Below, in pieces: positions 1-5,255 of a stretch of 5,255 nt of DNA (position 1 is the stretch's first letter; every line of letters starts with the position of its first letter). Origin of the DNA: Spirochaetales bacterium (GTDB taxonomy: Bacteria > Spirochaetota > Spirochaetia > SZUA-6); contig QILZ01000107.1 in assembly GCA_003233545.1 (NCBI GenBank), positions 1 through 5,255 of the forward strand, read 5' to 3'. The notes beneath the pieces were generated by a model. It worked only from the letters and a program-made list of their open reading frames with translations. It searched no databases and was not told where the DNA came from. The translations under genes and the position numbers were made by a program.

Positions 1-369
1 TCCGTTTCCAGTTCGAGTATAATTGCACAGAGCCTTCTGCTTAAAGCGATAAAAAACAATCAATATGAAGAACAAAAGGAACAGGCTTTCCGTATACTTA
101 TGGAAAGATACCTGGAGGTAAAATCTTTGATGCAGGATTATAAGGACAGTTCCATTATAAAACCGCTGCCTTTTAATTCGGGTTACTTTATGACCTTTTC
201 CGTAGGGAATGGAAAAGCGGAAGATTTGCGGCGTTATCTTTTGACTAAAAGAGGTATCGGAACAATCTCCGTAGGTACGGATTACTTAAGGGTTGCCTAT
301 TCGAGTATCGACAAAAAAAATCTTAAAGATCTTTATGCCGAAATCCGTAAGGCATCCGAAAGTATTTAA
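1..369 (+). CDS. PLP-dependent aminotransferase, class I/II fold, C-terminal fragment
   Basis: The 5' end lies outside the window; reading frame 1 is open from base 1 to the TAA at 367-369, giving 122 residues. The fragment looks like the small C-terminal domain of a fold-type I aminotransferase. It opens with an Ser-rich stretch followed by AQSLLLKAI, has an NSGYF segment at fragment residues 59-63, and then LRVAYSS, where Arg97 of the fragment is at the place of the conserved arginine that binds the substrate alpha-carboxylate. The pattern GIGTISVG-x-LRVAYS is typical of the family, which transfers an amino group between an amino acid and a 2-oxo acid in the cytoplasm. The PLP lysine and most of the large domain are off the window, so the substrate cannot be named. 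An internal ATG at 100 is not a credible start because the upstream sequence is homologous in style and uninterrupted. It converges on arcC. Confidence 0.8.
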   Translation, partial: SVSSSSIIAQSLLLKAIKNNQYEEQKEQAFRILMERYLEVKSLMQDYKDSSIIKPLPFNSGYFMTFSVGNGKAEDLRRYLLTKRGIGTISVGTDYLRVAYSSIDKKNLKDLYAEIRKASESI

Positions 370-458
370 CCGAACCCTGACCGGCCATGCCGGCTGCTGC
401 ACTTGAGCGTTCCGCTGCATCTGCCGGCTGCTGTTTTACAGATTACCTGGTTTATCTG
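370..458. other. Convergent intergenic region with GC-rich repeats
   Basis: This is the gap between the aminotransferase stop and the arcC stop. It contains a 5-bp GC stem, CCGGC at 381-385 with GCCGG at 389-393 and a 3-nt loop. A 12-bp direct repeat, TGCCGGCTGCTG, occurs at 388-399 and again at 422-433. A further hairpin, ACAGAT at 438-443 with ATCTGT at 454-459, overlaps the arcC stop codon. None of these is followed by a proper U-run on either strand, except a TTTT at 434-437 after the second repeat, so a bidirectional terminator is possible but not demonstrated. Confidence 0.4.
388..433. repeat. 12-bp direct repeat TGCCGGCTGCTG, two copies
   Basis: Exact copies lie at 388-399 and 422-433, with starts 34 bp apart, in the short gap between two convergent genes. 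The first copy overlaps the right arm of the CCGGC/GCCGG hairpin, and the second could pair with the same left arm at 381-385, giving alternative folds. The role is unknown; it may belong to transcription termination or be chance in a small GC-rich patch. Confidence 0.5.
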
Positions 459-1400
459 TTAAGGCAGAATGTGCGTGCCTGTTTTCCCTTTTATTGCATC
501 GAGTGCTTTGTTAAGGGATGTTATAATTGCTTCCTTGACAAAGCGTATGGCTGCCTGCATTTTCGGACCCATCGAGCCTGCCAGGAAATGTCCCTGGTTC
601 ATATACTGTTCCGCTTCTTTTACCGTAATCTTGTCCAGTGCTTTCTGCCCGGGTTTGTTGTAATTGATAAAGACCTTTTCCACGTCTGTAAGTATCAAAA
701 ACTTATCCGCAGAAACCGCCTGTGCGAGTTTAAAACCCGCCCTGTCCTTATCGATTACAGCTTCTACTCCGGAATAGCTTCCGTCCGGATTCTCTTTTAC
801 GGGTATTCCGCCGCCGCCTGAAGCAATAACGATAATACTTTTTTTTATAAGTGAGTTTATTGCCTCACTTTCGACAACCTTTACAGGCTCGGGAGAAGGA
901 ACAACCCGTCTCCATCCTCTTTCTACGCCCGGTTTTACCTCTTTTACAATATACCCTTTTTCTTCCCTGTGTTTCATCGCTTCATCTTTAGAGTAGAACG
1001 GTCCGACCGGTTTTGTAGGATCCTGGAAATCCGGATCGTCCTGGTTTACGACAACCTGCGTAACAATCGTACAAACCGGAATATTTATAGACTCTTCGTG
1101 TAATCTATAGGTTATACGATTCTGCATCATCCATCCTATCTGCCCCTGTGTCATAGCTCCGCATACGGCTAACGTCTGTGCGGGGACTATGCCGTTTGTT
1201 TCCTCCTGCTGAATAAGGAGTGCACCTGCCTGTGGTCCGTTGCCGTGTGTTATAACCAGTTTAAAACCTTCACGTGCAATCTTTGCAATCTGTTTTGCCG
1301 TTACATCGACATTATGAAACTGCTCTTCCGTTGTGCCTTTTTCATGAGCCTGCTTAATTGCATTCCCGCCAAGTGCAATAACGAGTAGCGGTTCTTTCAT
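459..1400 (-). CDS. arcC: Carbamate kinase
   Basis: Cytoplasmic enzyme that converts carbamoyl phosphate and ADP to ATP, CO2 and ammonia, the ATP-yielding last step of the arginine deiminase pathway. The 313 residues match the usual length of about 310. Amino-acid-kinase-fold motifs are in order: ALGGNAI (residues 9-15), THGNGPQAG (51-59), CGAMTQGQIGWMMQ (80-93), the PVGPFY segment (131-136) of the carbamate-kinase subdomain, GWRRVVPSPEP (162-172), ASGGGGIPV (193-201), VIDKDRAG (215-222), LTDVEKV (237-243) and the C-terminal FLAGSMGPKMQAA (272-284). No key motif is missing. The ATG is supported by AAGGAGT at 1408-1414, 7 nt upstream. It has its own promoter, so it need not depend on the genes upstream of it. 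Arginine deiminase (arcA) and ornithine transcarbamylase (arcB) are not in the window; without them a role in other carbamoyl-phosphate metabolism, such as purine or agmatine breakdown, is possible. Confidence 0.96.
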   Translation of the reverse strand: MKEPLLVIALGGNAIKQAHEKGTTEEQFHNVDVTAKQIAKIAREGFKLVITHGNGPQAGALLIQQEETNGIVPAQTLAVCGAMTQGQIGWMMQNRITYRLHEESINIPVCTIVTQVVVNQDDPDFQDPTKPVGPFYSKDEAMKHREEKGYIVKEVKPGVERGWRRVVPSPEPVKVVESEAINSLIKKSIIVIASGGGGIPVKENPDGSYSGVEAVIDKDRAGFKLAQAVSADKFLILTDVEKVFINYNKPGQKALDKITVKEAEQYMNQGHFLAGSMGPKMQAAIRFVKEAIITSLNKALDAIKGKTGTHILP

Positions 1401-1439
1401 TGTAAGTACTCCTTCCCGGTAAGATTTTGTAAAAAAACC

Positions 1440-1467
1440 ATTATAGTAAATTTAAGGAAAATTGCAA
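1440..1467 (-). promoter_or_regulatory. sigma70-type promoter of arcC
   Basis: On the minus strand TTGCAA (1467-1462, four of six matches to TTGACA) and a perfect TATAAT (1445-1440) are separated by 16 bp. Transcription would start near 1433, giving a leader of about 30 nt that contains the arcC ribosome binding site. The position, just upstream of arcC and downstream of the preceding gene's stop, fits an independent arcC transcript. Confidence 0.75.
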
Positions 1468-1468
1468 G

Positions 1469-1512
1469 GGAATTTACTTTAATATTTCAAATGTTATTTG
1501 AAAAGTAATTCC
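1469..1512. repeat. 44-bp imperfect inverted repeat upstream of arcC promoter
   Basis: The core is a perfect 8-bp inverted repeat, TTTCAAAT (1485-1492) and ATTTGAAA (1496-1503), around a GTT centre. An outer arm GGAATT-T-ACT (1469-1478) pairs with AGT-AATTCC (1504-1512), leaving a one-base and a six-base bulge on the left side only. The repeat ends 1 bp from the arcC -35 box and starts 18 bp beyond the stop codon of the upstream gene. It could be an operator for arcC, or a hairpin ending the upstream transcript. No U-run follows the arm on the minus strand, so the second reading is less likely as a classical intrinsic terminator. Confidence 0.55.
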
Positions 1513-1530
1513 AATAGATAATAATAAACG

Positions 1531-2040
1531 TTACGGTTCTATAAGGAGTTGTCCGAGTTGTTTCAGTTCCGGAATTTTTTTAAATACGGGGGTTTTTTTT
1601 GTATGCATCTTTCGGTCCAGTTCTACGGTTTTTATGTATAGTTCGTTAATCATATCCGCAAGTACCTGTAAATTGGAAGAGAAGTTATTAATTGCCATAT
1701 CTCTAAGTATTCTGTTCTGATCCGTGGGACCTTTACTGCGTGAAAGCAGGGAATCTGTTCCTCCGGCAAGCAGGCTTCGGATGTTGGGTAAAATATCCTT
1801 TCTGGCATTAAATATGAATTGTCCTACCGCAAGGATCTGTTCATAGATTTCATGAAACTGGTAACCCTGGGATTTATAGTAATCGGACCTTGTTGTCAGG
1901 CTTTCGATTTGATCCCACGTGGACTGCGGCATGTTCATTATAAGAAGGGCTTTTCGGATATATCGATTATTGATATTTTTCCGGAAGTGTTCCGATATCT
2001 CTTCGATAAGGCGAAAAATATCTGCGTTTTTTATCGGCAC
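1531..2040 (-). CDS. Conserved-looking hypothetical protein, helical, function unknown
   Basis: I do not recognise this 169-residue protein. An in-frame TTG lies further upstream at 2067, but the GTG at 2040-2038 is preferred because GAGGAG at 2048-2053 sits 7 nt before it and would be coding sequence under the longer model. The protein has no signal peptide, membrane segment or cysteine. It looks mainly alpha-helical and hydrophilic, with a mid-region YYKSQGYQFHEIYEQILAVG, a central LLAGGTDSLLSRSKG stretch that may be a loop, a helix around VLADMINELYIKTVELDRKM, and a lysine-rich tail. Codon use resembles the neighbours, so it does not look foreign. It lies 80 bp downstream of the radical SAM gene on the same strand and could share its transcript. 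The tail is encoded across two A-runs of 8 and 7 bases. Confidence 0.75.
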   Translation of the reverse strand: MPIKNADIFRLIEEISEHFRKNINNRYIRKALLIMNMPQSTWDQIESLTTRSDYYKSQGYQFHEIYEQILAVGQFIFNARKDILPNIRSLLAGGTDSLLSRSKGPTDQNRILRDMAINNFSSNLQVLADMINELYIKTVELDRKMHTKKTPVFKKIPELKQLGQLLIEP

Positions 2041-2047
2041 GTTATTT

Positions 2048-2053
2048 CTCCTC
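2048..2053 (-). promoter_or_regulatory. Ribosome binding site that decides a GTG start
   Basis: GAGGAG on the minus strand is separated by 7 nt (2041-2047) from GTG at 2040. It fixes the start of the hypothetical gene at GTG and argues against the upstream in-frame TTG at 2067, which has no comparable purine tract in front of it. Confidence 0.75.
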
Positions 2054-2082
2054 GCCTGTAGCGGCAATACGTCAGGTACTCA

Positions 2083-2111
2083 ATGCTACTAAAAGAATCT
2101 GCAATGGTCAA
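2083..2111 (-). promoter_or_regulatory. Possible promoter for the hypothetical gene
   Basis: On the minus strand TTGACC (2111-2106, five of six) and TAGCAT (2088-2083, four of six) are separated by 17 bp. Transcription would start near 2076, leaving a leader of about 36 nt before the GTG. It lies in the 80-bp gap after the radical SAM stop, so the hypothetical gene may be transcribed independently. Confidence 0.45.
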
Positions 2112-2120
2112 GCTGAAGTT

Positions 2121-3044
2121 CTATGATAAAAAGTGTTTTCCCTGATAGGATTTTCTTTTTTTCATTTCATTTATAATCAGGCTGTAGAATTTTGCCTTTT
2201 GTATAAAATATCCGGGACTTACGAGTTTTTCGTGTTTTGTATCCGTTGTTAATCTCATTATGATGGTCTCCGGAGGAAGCATCTCCAATGCCCTGATTGT
2301 ATAATCCATATGCCTTAAATCCAAAGGAGCGGTAAATTCTCCCGTTAAGAATTCATTATACATTGCCGTATCCGCGGATATGTTAAGGTTGTGTATCTTA
2401 AGTCCTTCGGGTCTTAAAGAAGCAACAAATTTAATTGTTTTTTGCATGTCATGCCAATTTTCTCCGGGAAGTCCGAATATGACATGAACGGTTACTTTTA
2501 TATCGTACTCTCTTAACAGGTTAAAAGCTTTTACAAATTGTTCCACACTGTGTCCTCTGTTTATAAGCGTAAGTGCTCTGTTGTGACAGGATTGGAGCCC
2601 AAGCTCCACCCACACATCCAGTCCCATGTTTTTATAACCGGCCAAAAGCTCCGCTTTTTTACGATCCAGACAATCCGGTCTTGTTGCAACAATAAGCTCC
2701 CGAAAAGGAGCAAGGCTTAAGCCGTAATCGTAGATACGCTTAAGATCCGAAACAGGGGCAAAGGTACCGGAAAAAGCCTGAAAGTAAAGGATATATAGAC
2801 GTGCGGAGTACCTGTCTTTAAGGAACGAGATTGTTCCGTCGACCTGTCCTTTTAAGTTCTGCCCGGTACCGAGATACGGTGCCCTTGAACCATTCTCTCC
2901 GCAGTATGTGCATCCCGGCTTTCCCCTGTCCTTCCCGCGGTTCGGGCAGGAAAATCCCGCATCGATACCGACTCGGTATACCGGCTGACCGTACTTTTTT
3001 TTCAGGTACCTGCTGTACTTGTTAAAGGGTTCTTCATGCAACAT
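2121..3044 (-). CDS. Radical SAM protein, YhcC/TIGR01212 family
   Basis: A 307-residue radical S-adenosylmethionine enzyme of the Elp3-related YhcC family. The [4Fe-4S] cluster cysteines are Cys33, Cys45 and Cys48 in the spacing C-x11-C-x2-C, which is characteristic of this family and differs from the commoner C-x3-C-x2-C. Further family segments are YFQAFSGTF (87-95), ATRPDCLD (120-127), VWVELGLQSCH (144-154), INRGH (161-165) and VIFGLPGE (188-195), followed by the GLKIHNLNI region. Length matches E. coli YhcC (about 310). The family is widespread and cytoplasmic, but its reaction has not been established to my knowledge. The N-terminal FNKYSRYLKKKYG matches where relatives begin, supporting this ATG, yet no Shine-Dalgarno sequence precedes it. 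It is transcribed divergently from the lipoprotein gene and leads into the hypothetical gene. Confidence 0.93.
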   Translation of the reverse strand: MLHEEPFNKYSRYLKKKYGQPVYRVGIDAGFSCPNRGKDRGKPGCTYCGENGSRAPYLGTGQNLKGQVDGTISFLKDRYSARLYILYFQAFSGTFAPVSDLKRIYDYGLSLAPFRELIVATRPDCLDRKKAELLAGYKNMGLDVWVELGLQSCHNRALTLINRGHSVEQFVKAFNLLREYDIKVTVHVIFGLPGENWHDMQKTIKFVASLRPEGLKIHNLNISADTAMYNEFLTGEFTAPLDLRHMDYTIRALEMLPPETIIMRLTTDTKHEKLVSPGYFIQKAKFYSLIINEMKKRKSYQGKHFLS

Positions 3045-3056
3045 ATTTTTCTTTAT

Positions 3057-3062
3057 AGTATA
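3057..3062 (-). promoter_or_regulatory. Possible -10 box for the radical SAM gene
   Basis: TATACT on the minus strand ends 12 nt before the ATG. No good -35 box lies at 16-18 bp upstream. If used, transcription would start only a few bases before the ATG, which fits the lack of a ribosome binding site but is weakly supported. Confidence 0.3.
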
Positions 3063-3070
3063 AGATATTT

Positions 3071-3090
3071 AATACTTCAGAAAGAGTATT
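3071..3090. repeat. Inverted repeat AATACT-N8-AGTATT in divergent intergenic region
   Basis: Perfect 6-bp arms at 3071-3076 and 3085-3090 flank an 8-nt centre, just upstream of the -10-like box of the radical SAM gene. It has the shape of a small operator, but in AT-rich DNA arms this short may arise by chance. The rest of the 193-bp gap holds candidate promoters on both strands and no gene. Confidence 0.3.
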
Positions 3091-3125
3091 TCAGATCATT
3101 TAAATTTAATGGCGCTGCCGGACAA

Positions 3126-3155
3126 TTGACACACTGTTAATTATTATTCTAAATT
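3126..3155 (+). promoter_or_regulatory. Possible promoter of the binding-protein gene
   Basis: A perfect -35 hexamer TTGACA (3126-3131) is followed after 18 bp by TAAATT (3150-3155, four of six). An overlapping alternative is CGGACA (3119-3124) with TATTAT (3142-3147) at 17 bp. Either would give a leader of roughly 75-85 nt before the TTG start at 3238. Confidence 0.45.
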
Positions 3156-3222
3156 CGAGAGATTCGAACCGTATCGATCAGGAAAGATAAGTATCCCGGT
3201 ACAGAAAAAACATATCGGCAAT

Positions 3223-3228
3223 AGGGGA
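3223..3228 (+). promoter_or_regulatory. Ribosome binding site for a TTG start
   Basis: AGGGGA is followed by 9 nt and then TTG at 3238. Together with the complete lipoprotein signal peptide that starts there, it settles the rare start codon. Confidence 0.65.
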
Positions 3229-3237
3229 AAAGCTGTT

Positions 3238-4422
3238 TTGAAAACAATACTGAAATTTGTAGTTTTTATTACTCTTGCAGTCTTAAGCGGTTGTTCGTTA
3301 TTTTACAATCAGAGAATTGTACTGTGGACAGACCAGCCGGAAATGGCTGCCTATATAGAAAATTTTAACAGTAAGAATGATTTCTACAAGGTGGAAATAT
3401 ACTACAGGAGTAATACGGCAGCCTCCCTTTCCGGCACAGAAAATCAGCCGGATATTGTGATTGGTAAAAGAATAAACAGTCCCGAATTACTTTCGAAATT
3501 TCAGCCGCTCGACAGGCTTATTGGTGATGAAAAAATACAGCCGGGATTGTTTTACAGGAATCTTCTGTCTACCGGAAAAGCGGATGACAAACAATTGCTG
3601 CTCCCGTTATCCTTTAATCTGCCCGGGGTTATTTTTAAAAAAGATATGGACAGGAAAATACCGGCTTTGATGATAACCCTGGATAAGATGCGTGATTTGA
3701 GCAGGGGATTTAACAAAATGCGGGGCCGTCATTTTAGAAAACTGGGGTTTTCTCCTTTCTGGGATAGTAATTTTTTATACTATACTGCAGTACTTTTCGG
3801 GAATACATTTCCTTCCGGTGCCGACGGTGGTGTAAGTATAGATGAAGAGGAGATGAAAAAAGCTCAGAACTTTATTGGTTCCTGGGTTAACAAGGTAAAC
3901 GAAGGGTATGATAAGGAAAAAGCGTTTACCGGAAAATATGTAAATGTTCCCATGTATAAACTGGTGGATGACGGAAGAATACTTTTTTCAATTATAAGCT
4001 CCGAAGATATATTTAAAATCCCGGAAGAAAAGAGGAAGGACCTGGCTTTTCGATGGCTTTCTTATAATGATGCTATTCCTGTAGAGGATGATATTCTCTA
4101 TGTCGGAATTACGGACAAAGCTAAAAATAGAAGGGGAGCTTTTAAATTTGTGAAATGGCTGTTCAACCCTTCGGTACAGAAGCAGCTCTTAAAAATTAAT
4201 CAGTTTAAACGTCTCGATGTTTTCGGGATTTGTAATGGATTTTCAGCTTTAAAAAAGATAACCGCACAGGAAATACCGAAACGGAATCAACTGTTTTTGG
4301 GACATATTCCGCCGGAGAATTTTCTCATTTTTCCTCTTTCGAAACCGCAGAACTGGGATATGATTAAGAAAAAACTCATTAGCGGCTGGTTTTTAAGTGA
4401 GGAAATAACAAAGAAACAATAA
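3238..4422 (+). CDS. ABC transporter substrate-binding lipoprotein (family 1, sugar type)
   Basis: A 394-residue extracellular solute-binding protein, tethered to the cytoplasmic membrane, that would deliver a carbohydrate-like ligand to an ABC permease. The start is TTG, with AGGGGA at 3223-3228 spaced 9 nt away; the next ATG (residue 36) would remove the signal peptide. The N-terminus is a lipoprotein signal: a Lys-containing n-region, hydrophobic core and lipobox LSGC with Cys19 as the lipidated residue. The mature protein begins with RIVLWTDQPEMAAYIENFN (26-44), as family-1 binding proteins do, then QPDIVIG (70-76), QPLDRLIG (89-96) and LPLSFNLPGVIFKKD (122-136), the hinge and ligand-lobe pattern. 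The C-terminal part has the typical RRGAFKFVKWLFNPSVQKQLL helix. Ligand specificity cannot be read from sequence. An ABC ATPase follows after 66 bp, but no permease. A binding protein lacking its own permease may use one elsewhere or act as a sensor. Confidence 0.85.
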   Translation: MKTILKFVVFITLAVLSGCSLFYNQRIVLWTDQPEMAAYIENFNSKNDFYKVEIYYRSNTAASLSGTENQPDIVIGKRINSPELLSKFQPLDRLIGDEKIQPGLFYRNLLSTGKADDKQLLLPLSFNLPGVIFKKDMDRKIPALMITLDKMRDLSRGFNKMRGRHFRKLGFSPFWDSNFLYYTAVLFGNTFPSGADGGVSIDEEEMKKAQNFIGSWVNKVNEGYDKEKAFTGKYVNVPMYKLVDDGRILFSIISSEDIFKIPEEKRKDLAFRWLSYNDAIPVEDDILYVGITDKAKNRRGAFKFVKWLFNPSVQKQLLKINQFKRLDVFGICNGFSALKKITAQEIPKRNQLFLGHIPPENFLIFPLSKPQNWDMIKKKLISGWFLSEEITKKQ

Positions 4423-4426
4423 ATTA

Positions 4427-4455
4427 TTGACAAGACCATTACTCTCCGGTAGTAT
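4427..4455 (+). promoter_or_regulatory. Strong sigma70-type promoter of the ABC ATPase gene
   Basis: A perfect TTGACA (4427-4432) and TAGTAT (4450-4455, five of six matches at T, A, T, A/T positions) are separated by 17 bp, the ideal spacing. Transcription would start near 4462 and yield a leader of about 27 nt carrying GGAGGT. It begins only 5 nt after the lipoprotein stop codon, so the ATPase can be expressed apart from the binding protein. Confidence 0.75.
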
Positions 4456-4488
4456 TGACCTATAAGATAAATAATATGGAGGTAGTGA

Positions 4489-5255
4489 ATGGCTACAGTC
4501 GAACTGAAAAACATTACAAAAGTTTACGAGGGTGGTGTAAAAGCGGTAACAGACGTTAACATCACGGTTCAGGACAAGGAGTTTATTGTTCTCGTCGGAC
4601 CTTCCGGGTGCGGTAAATCTACAACATTAAGAATGGTTGCAGGGTTGGAAGAGATATCGGACGGAGAGCTGTATATCGATGGGAAAATGATGAACGATGT
4701 TGCTCCCAAGGACAGGGATATTGCTATGGTGTTCCAGAATTATGCCCTTTATCCTCATATGACGGTTTACGACAACATGGCGTTCGGTTTAAAGATCAGG
4801 AAATACCCTAAAGCCGAGATCGAGGCCCGTGTTCATGAAGCCGCACAGATTCTTGATATCGAGGAACTGCTGGACAGGAAACCGAAGGCCCTTTCCGGCG
4901 GTCAGAGGCAGCGTGTGGCAGTGGGGCGTGCTATTGTACGTAAACCCAAGGTATTCCTCTTCGATGAGCCTCTTTCCAACCTTGATGCAAAACTCAGGGT
5001 ACAGATGAGGGCTGAAATATCGGGATTGCATAACAGGCTTCAGGCTACTATGGTTTATGTAACACATGACCAGGTGGAAGCTATGACAATGGGCGACAGG
5101 ATTGTTGTTCTGAAAGATGGTTTTATTCAGCAGATAGGTACACCGCTCGGTCTCTACAATCGTCCGGTTAACCGTTTTGTCGCCGGTTTTATAGGTTCGC
5201 CTCCCATGAATATCATGCAGGCTGCCGTTAAGGAAGACGGAGGAAGGGTCTATAT
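4489..5255 (+). CDS. ugpC: Sugar ABC transporter ATP-binding protein, UgpC/MsmX/MalK family, 3' truncated by window
   Basis: The cytoplasmic ATPase subunit of a carbohydrate ABC importer, powering uptake by ATP hydrolysis. The start is ATG with GGAGGT at 4478-4483, 5 nt upstream; 255 codons are visible and the frame is open at the edge. All nucleotide-binding motifs are intact: A-loop Tyr13, Walker A GPSGCGKST (37-45), Q-loop Gln83 within FQNYALYPH, signature LSGGQ (135-139), Walker B VFLFDE with Asp159 and catalytic Glu160, D-loop SNLD (163-166) and switch His193. MalK-type features follow: GTPLGLYNRP (217-226) and FIGSPPMN (234-241), which lead into the TOBE/OB regulatory domain. Relatives are about 360-380 residues, so about 110 are missing here. 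The UgpC, MsmX and MalK branches cannot be separated from this part, so the symbol is a family label. Proteins of this branch often serve several importers. Confidence 0.93.
   Translation, partial: MATVELKNITKVYEGGVKAVTDVNITVQDKEFIVLVGPSGCGKSTTLRMVAGLEEISDGELYIDGKMMNDVAPKDRDIAMVFQNYALYPHMTVYDNMAFGLKIRKYPKAEIEARVHEAAQILDIEELLDRKPKALSGGQRQRVAVGRAIVRKPKVFLFDEPLSNLDAKLRVQMRAEISGLHNRLQATMVYVTHDQVEAMTMGDRIVVLKDGFIQQIGTPLGLYNRPVNRFVAGFIGSPPMNIMQAAVKEDGGRVY

Noticed and set aside
387..821. Plus-strand 144-residue open frame overlapping arcC
   Set aside because: It lies antisense to the well-supported arcC coding sequence, is rich in Cys, Phe and Tyr as expected of a shadow frame, and has no ribosome binding site.
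1819..2061. Plus-strand 80-residue open frame opposite the hypothetical gene
   Set aside because: It has no ribosome binding site or recognisable motif and mirrors a minus-strand gene with a strong GAGGAG start signal.
3150..3170. Minus-strand GGTTCGAATC, resembling a tRNA T-loop, as a tRNA or a tRNA remnant at an attachment site
   Set aside because: The flanking bases do not pair into a 5-bp T-stem, there is no acceptor or anticodon arm in the neighbouring 70 bases, and no integrase or duplicated tRNA end is present.
4455..4468. Second promoter starting with TTGACC at 4455
   Set aside because: At 16-18 bp downstream the sequence is the GGAGGT ribosome binding site, not a -10 box; the TTGACA/TAGTAT pair explains the region better.
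4287..4514. Minus-strand 75-residue hydrophobic open frame across the lipoprotein end and the ATPase start
   Set aside because: It covers the strong plus-strand promoter and the ends of two convincing genes, and its hydrophobicity follows from antisense of Lys- and Glu-rich codons.
4789..5067. Minus-strand 92-residue open frame inside the ATPase gene
   Set aside because: It is antisense to the conserved signature and Walker B region of the ABC ATPase and shows no family motif.

Overview
The window looks like ordinary chromosomal sequence from a spirochaete, probably a Treponema/Spirochaeta relative. This is an inference from protein resemblance: the aminotransferase tail, the short family-1 solute-binding lipoprotein and the UgpC/MalK-type ATPase all read like treponemal proteins. 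Base composition is moderate, Shine-Dalgarno sequences are purine-rich and recognisable at four of the five complete starts, and two genes use non-ATG starts (GTG and TTG). No tRNA, rRNA, CRISPR array, insertion sequence or phage gene was found.

Layout. The left edge holds the 3' end of a plus-strand PLP-dependent aminotransferase (1-369). It converges on a minus-strand block that reads right to left: a YhcC-type radical SAM protein (3044-2121), an unrecognised 169-residue protein with a GTG start (2040-1531), and carbamate kinase ArcC (1400-459). ArcC has its own strong sigma70-type promoter, preceded by a 44-bp imperfect inverted repeat that abuts the -35 box. A 193-bp divergent intergenic region separates the radical SAM gene from a plus-strand pair. 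The pair is a substrate-binding lipoprotein of sugar-transporter type (3238-4422, TTG start) followed by an ABC ATPase of the UgpC/MsmX/MalK family (4489 to beyond the window end). The ATPase gene has a near-consensus promoter of its own and was too incomplete at its 3' end to appear as a closed ORF.

How the genes fit together. The binding protein and ATPase are the outer and inner ends of a carbohydrate ABC importer, but no permease lies between them. The separate promoter suggests the ATPase may serve several importers, as MsmX/UgpC proteins do elsewhere. ArcC makes ATP from carbamoyl phosphate, the last step of arginine fermentation; arginine deiminase and ornithine transcarbamylase are not in view. 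The radical SAM gene and the unknown gene may be co-transcribed, although a plausible promoter also lies between them. I see no convincing previously undescribed system. The most interesting items are the inverted repeat upstream of arcC, the unknown protein, and the permease-less transporter pair.
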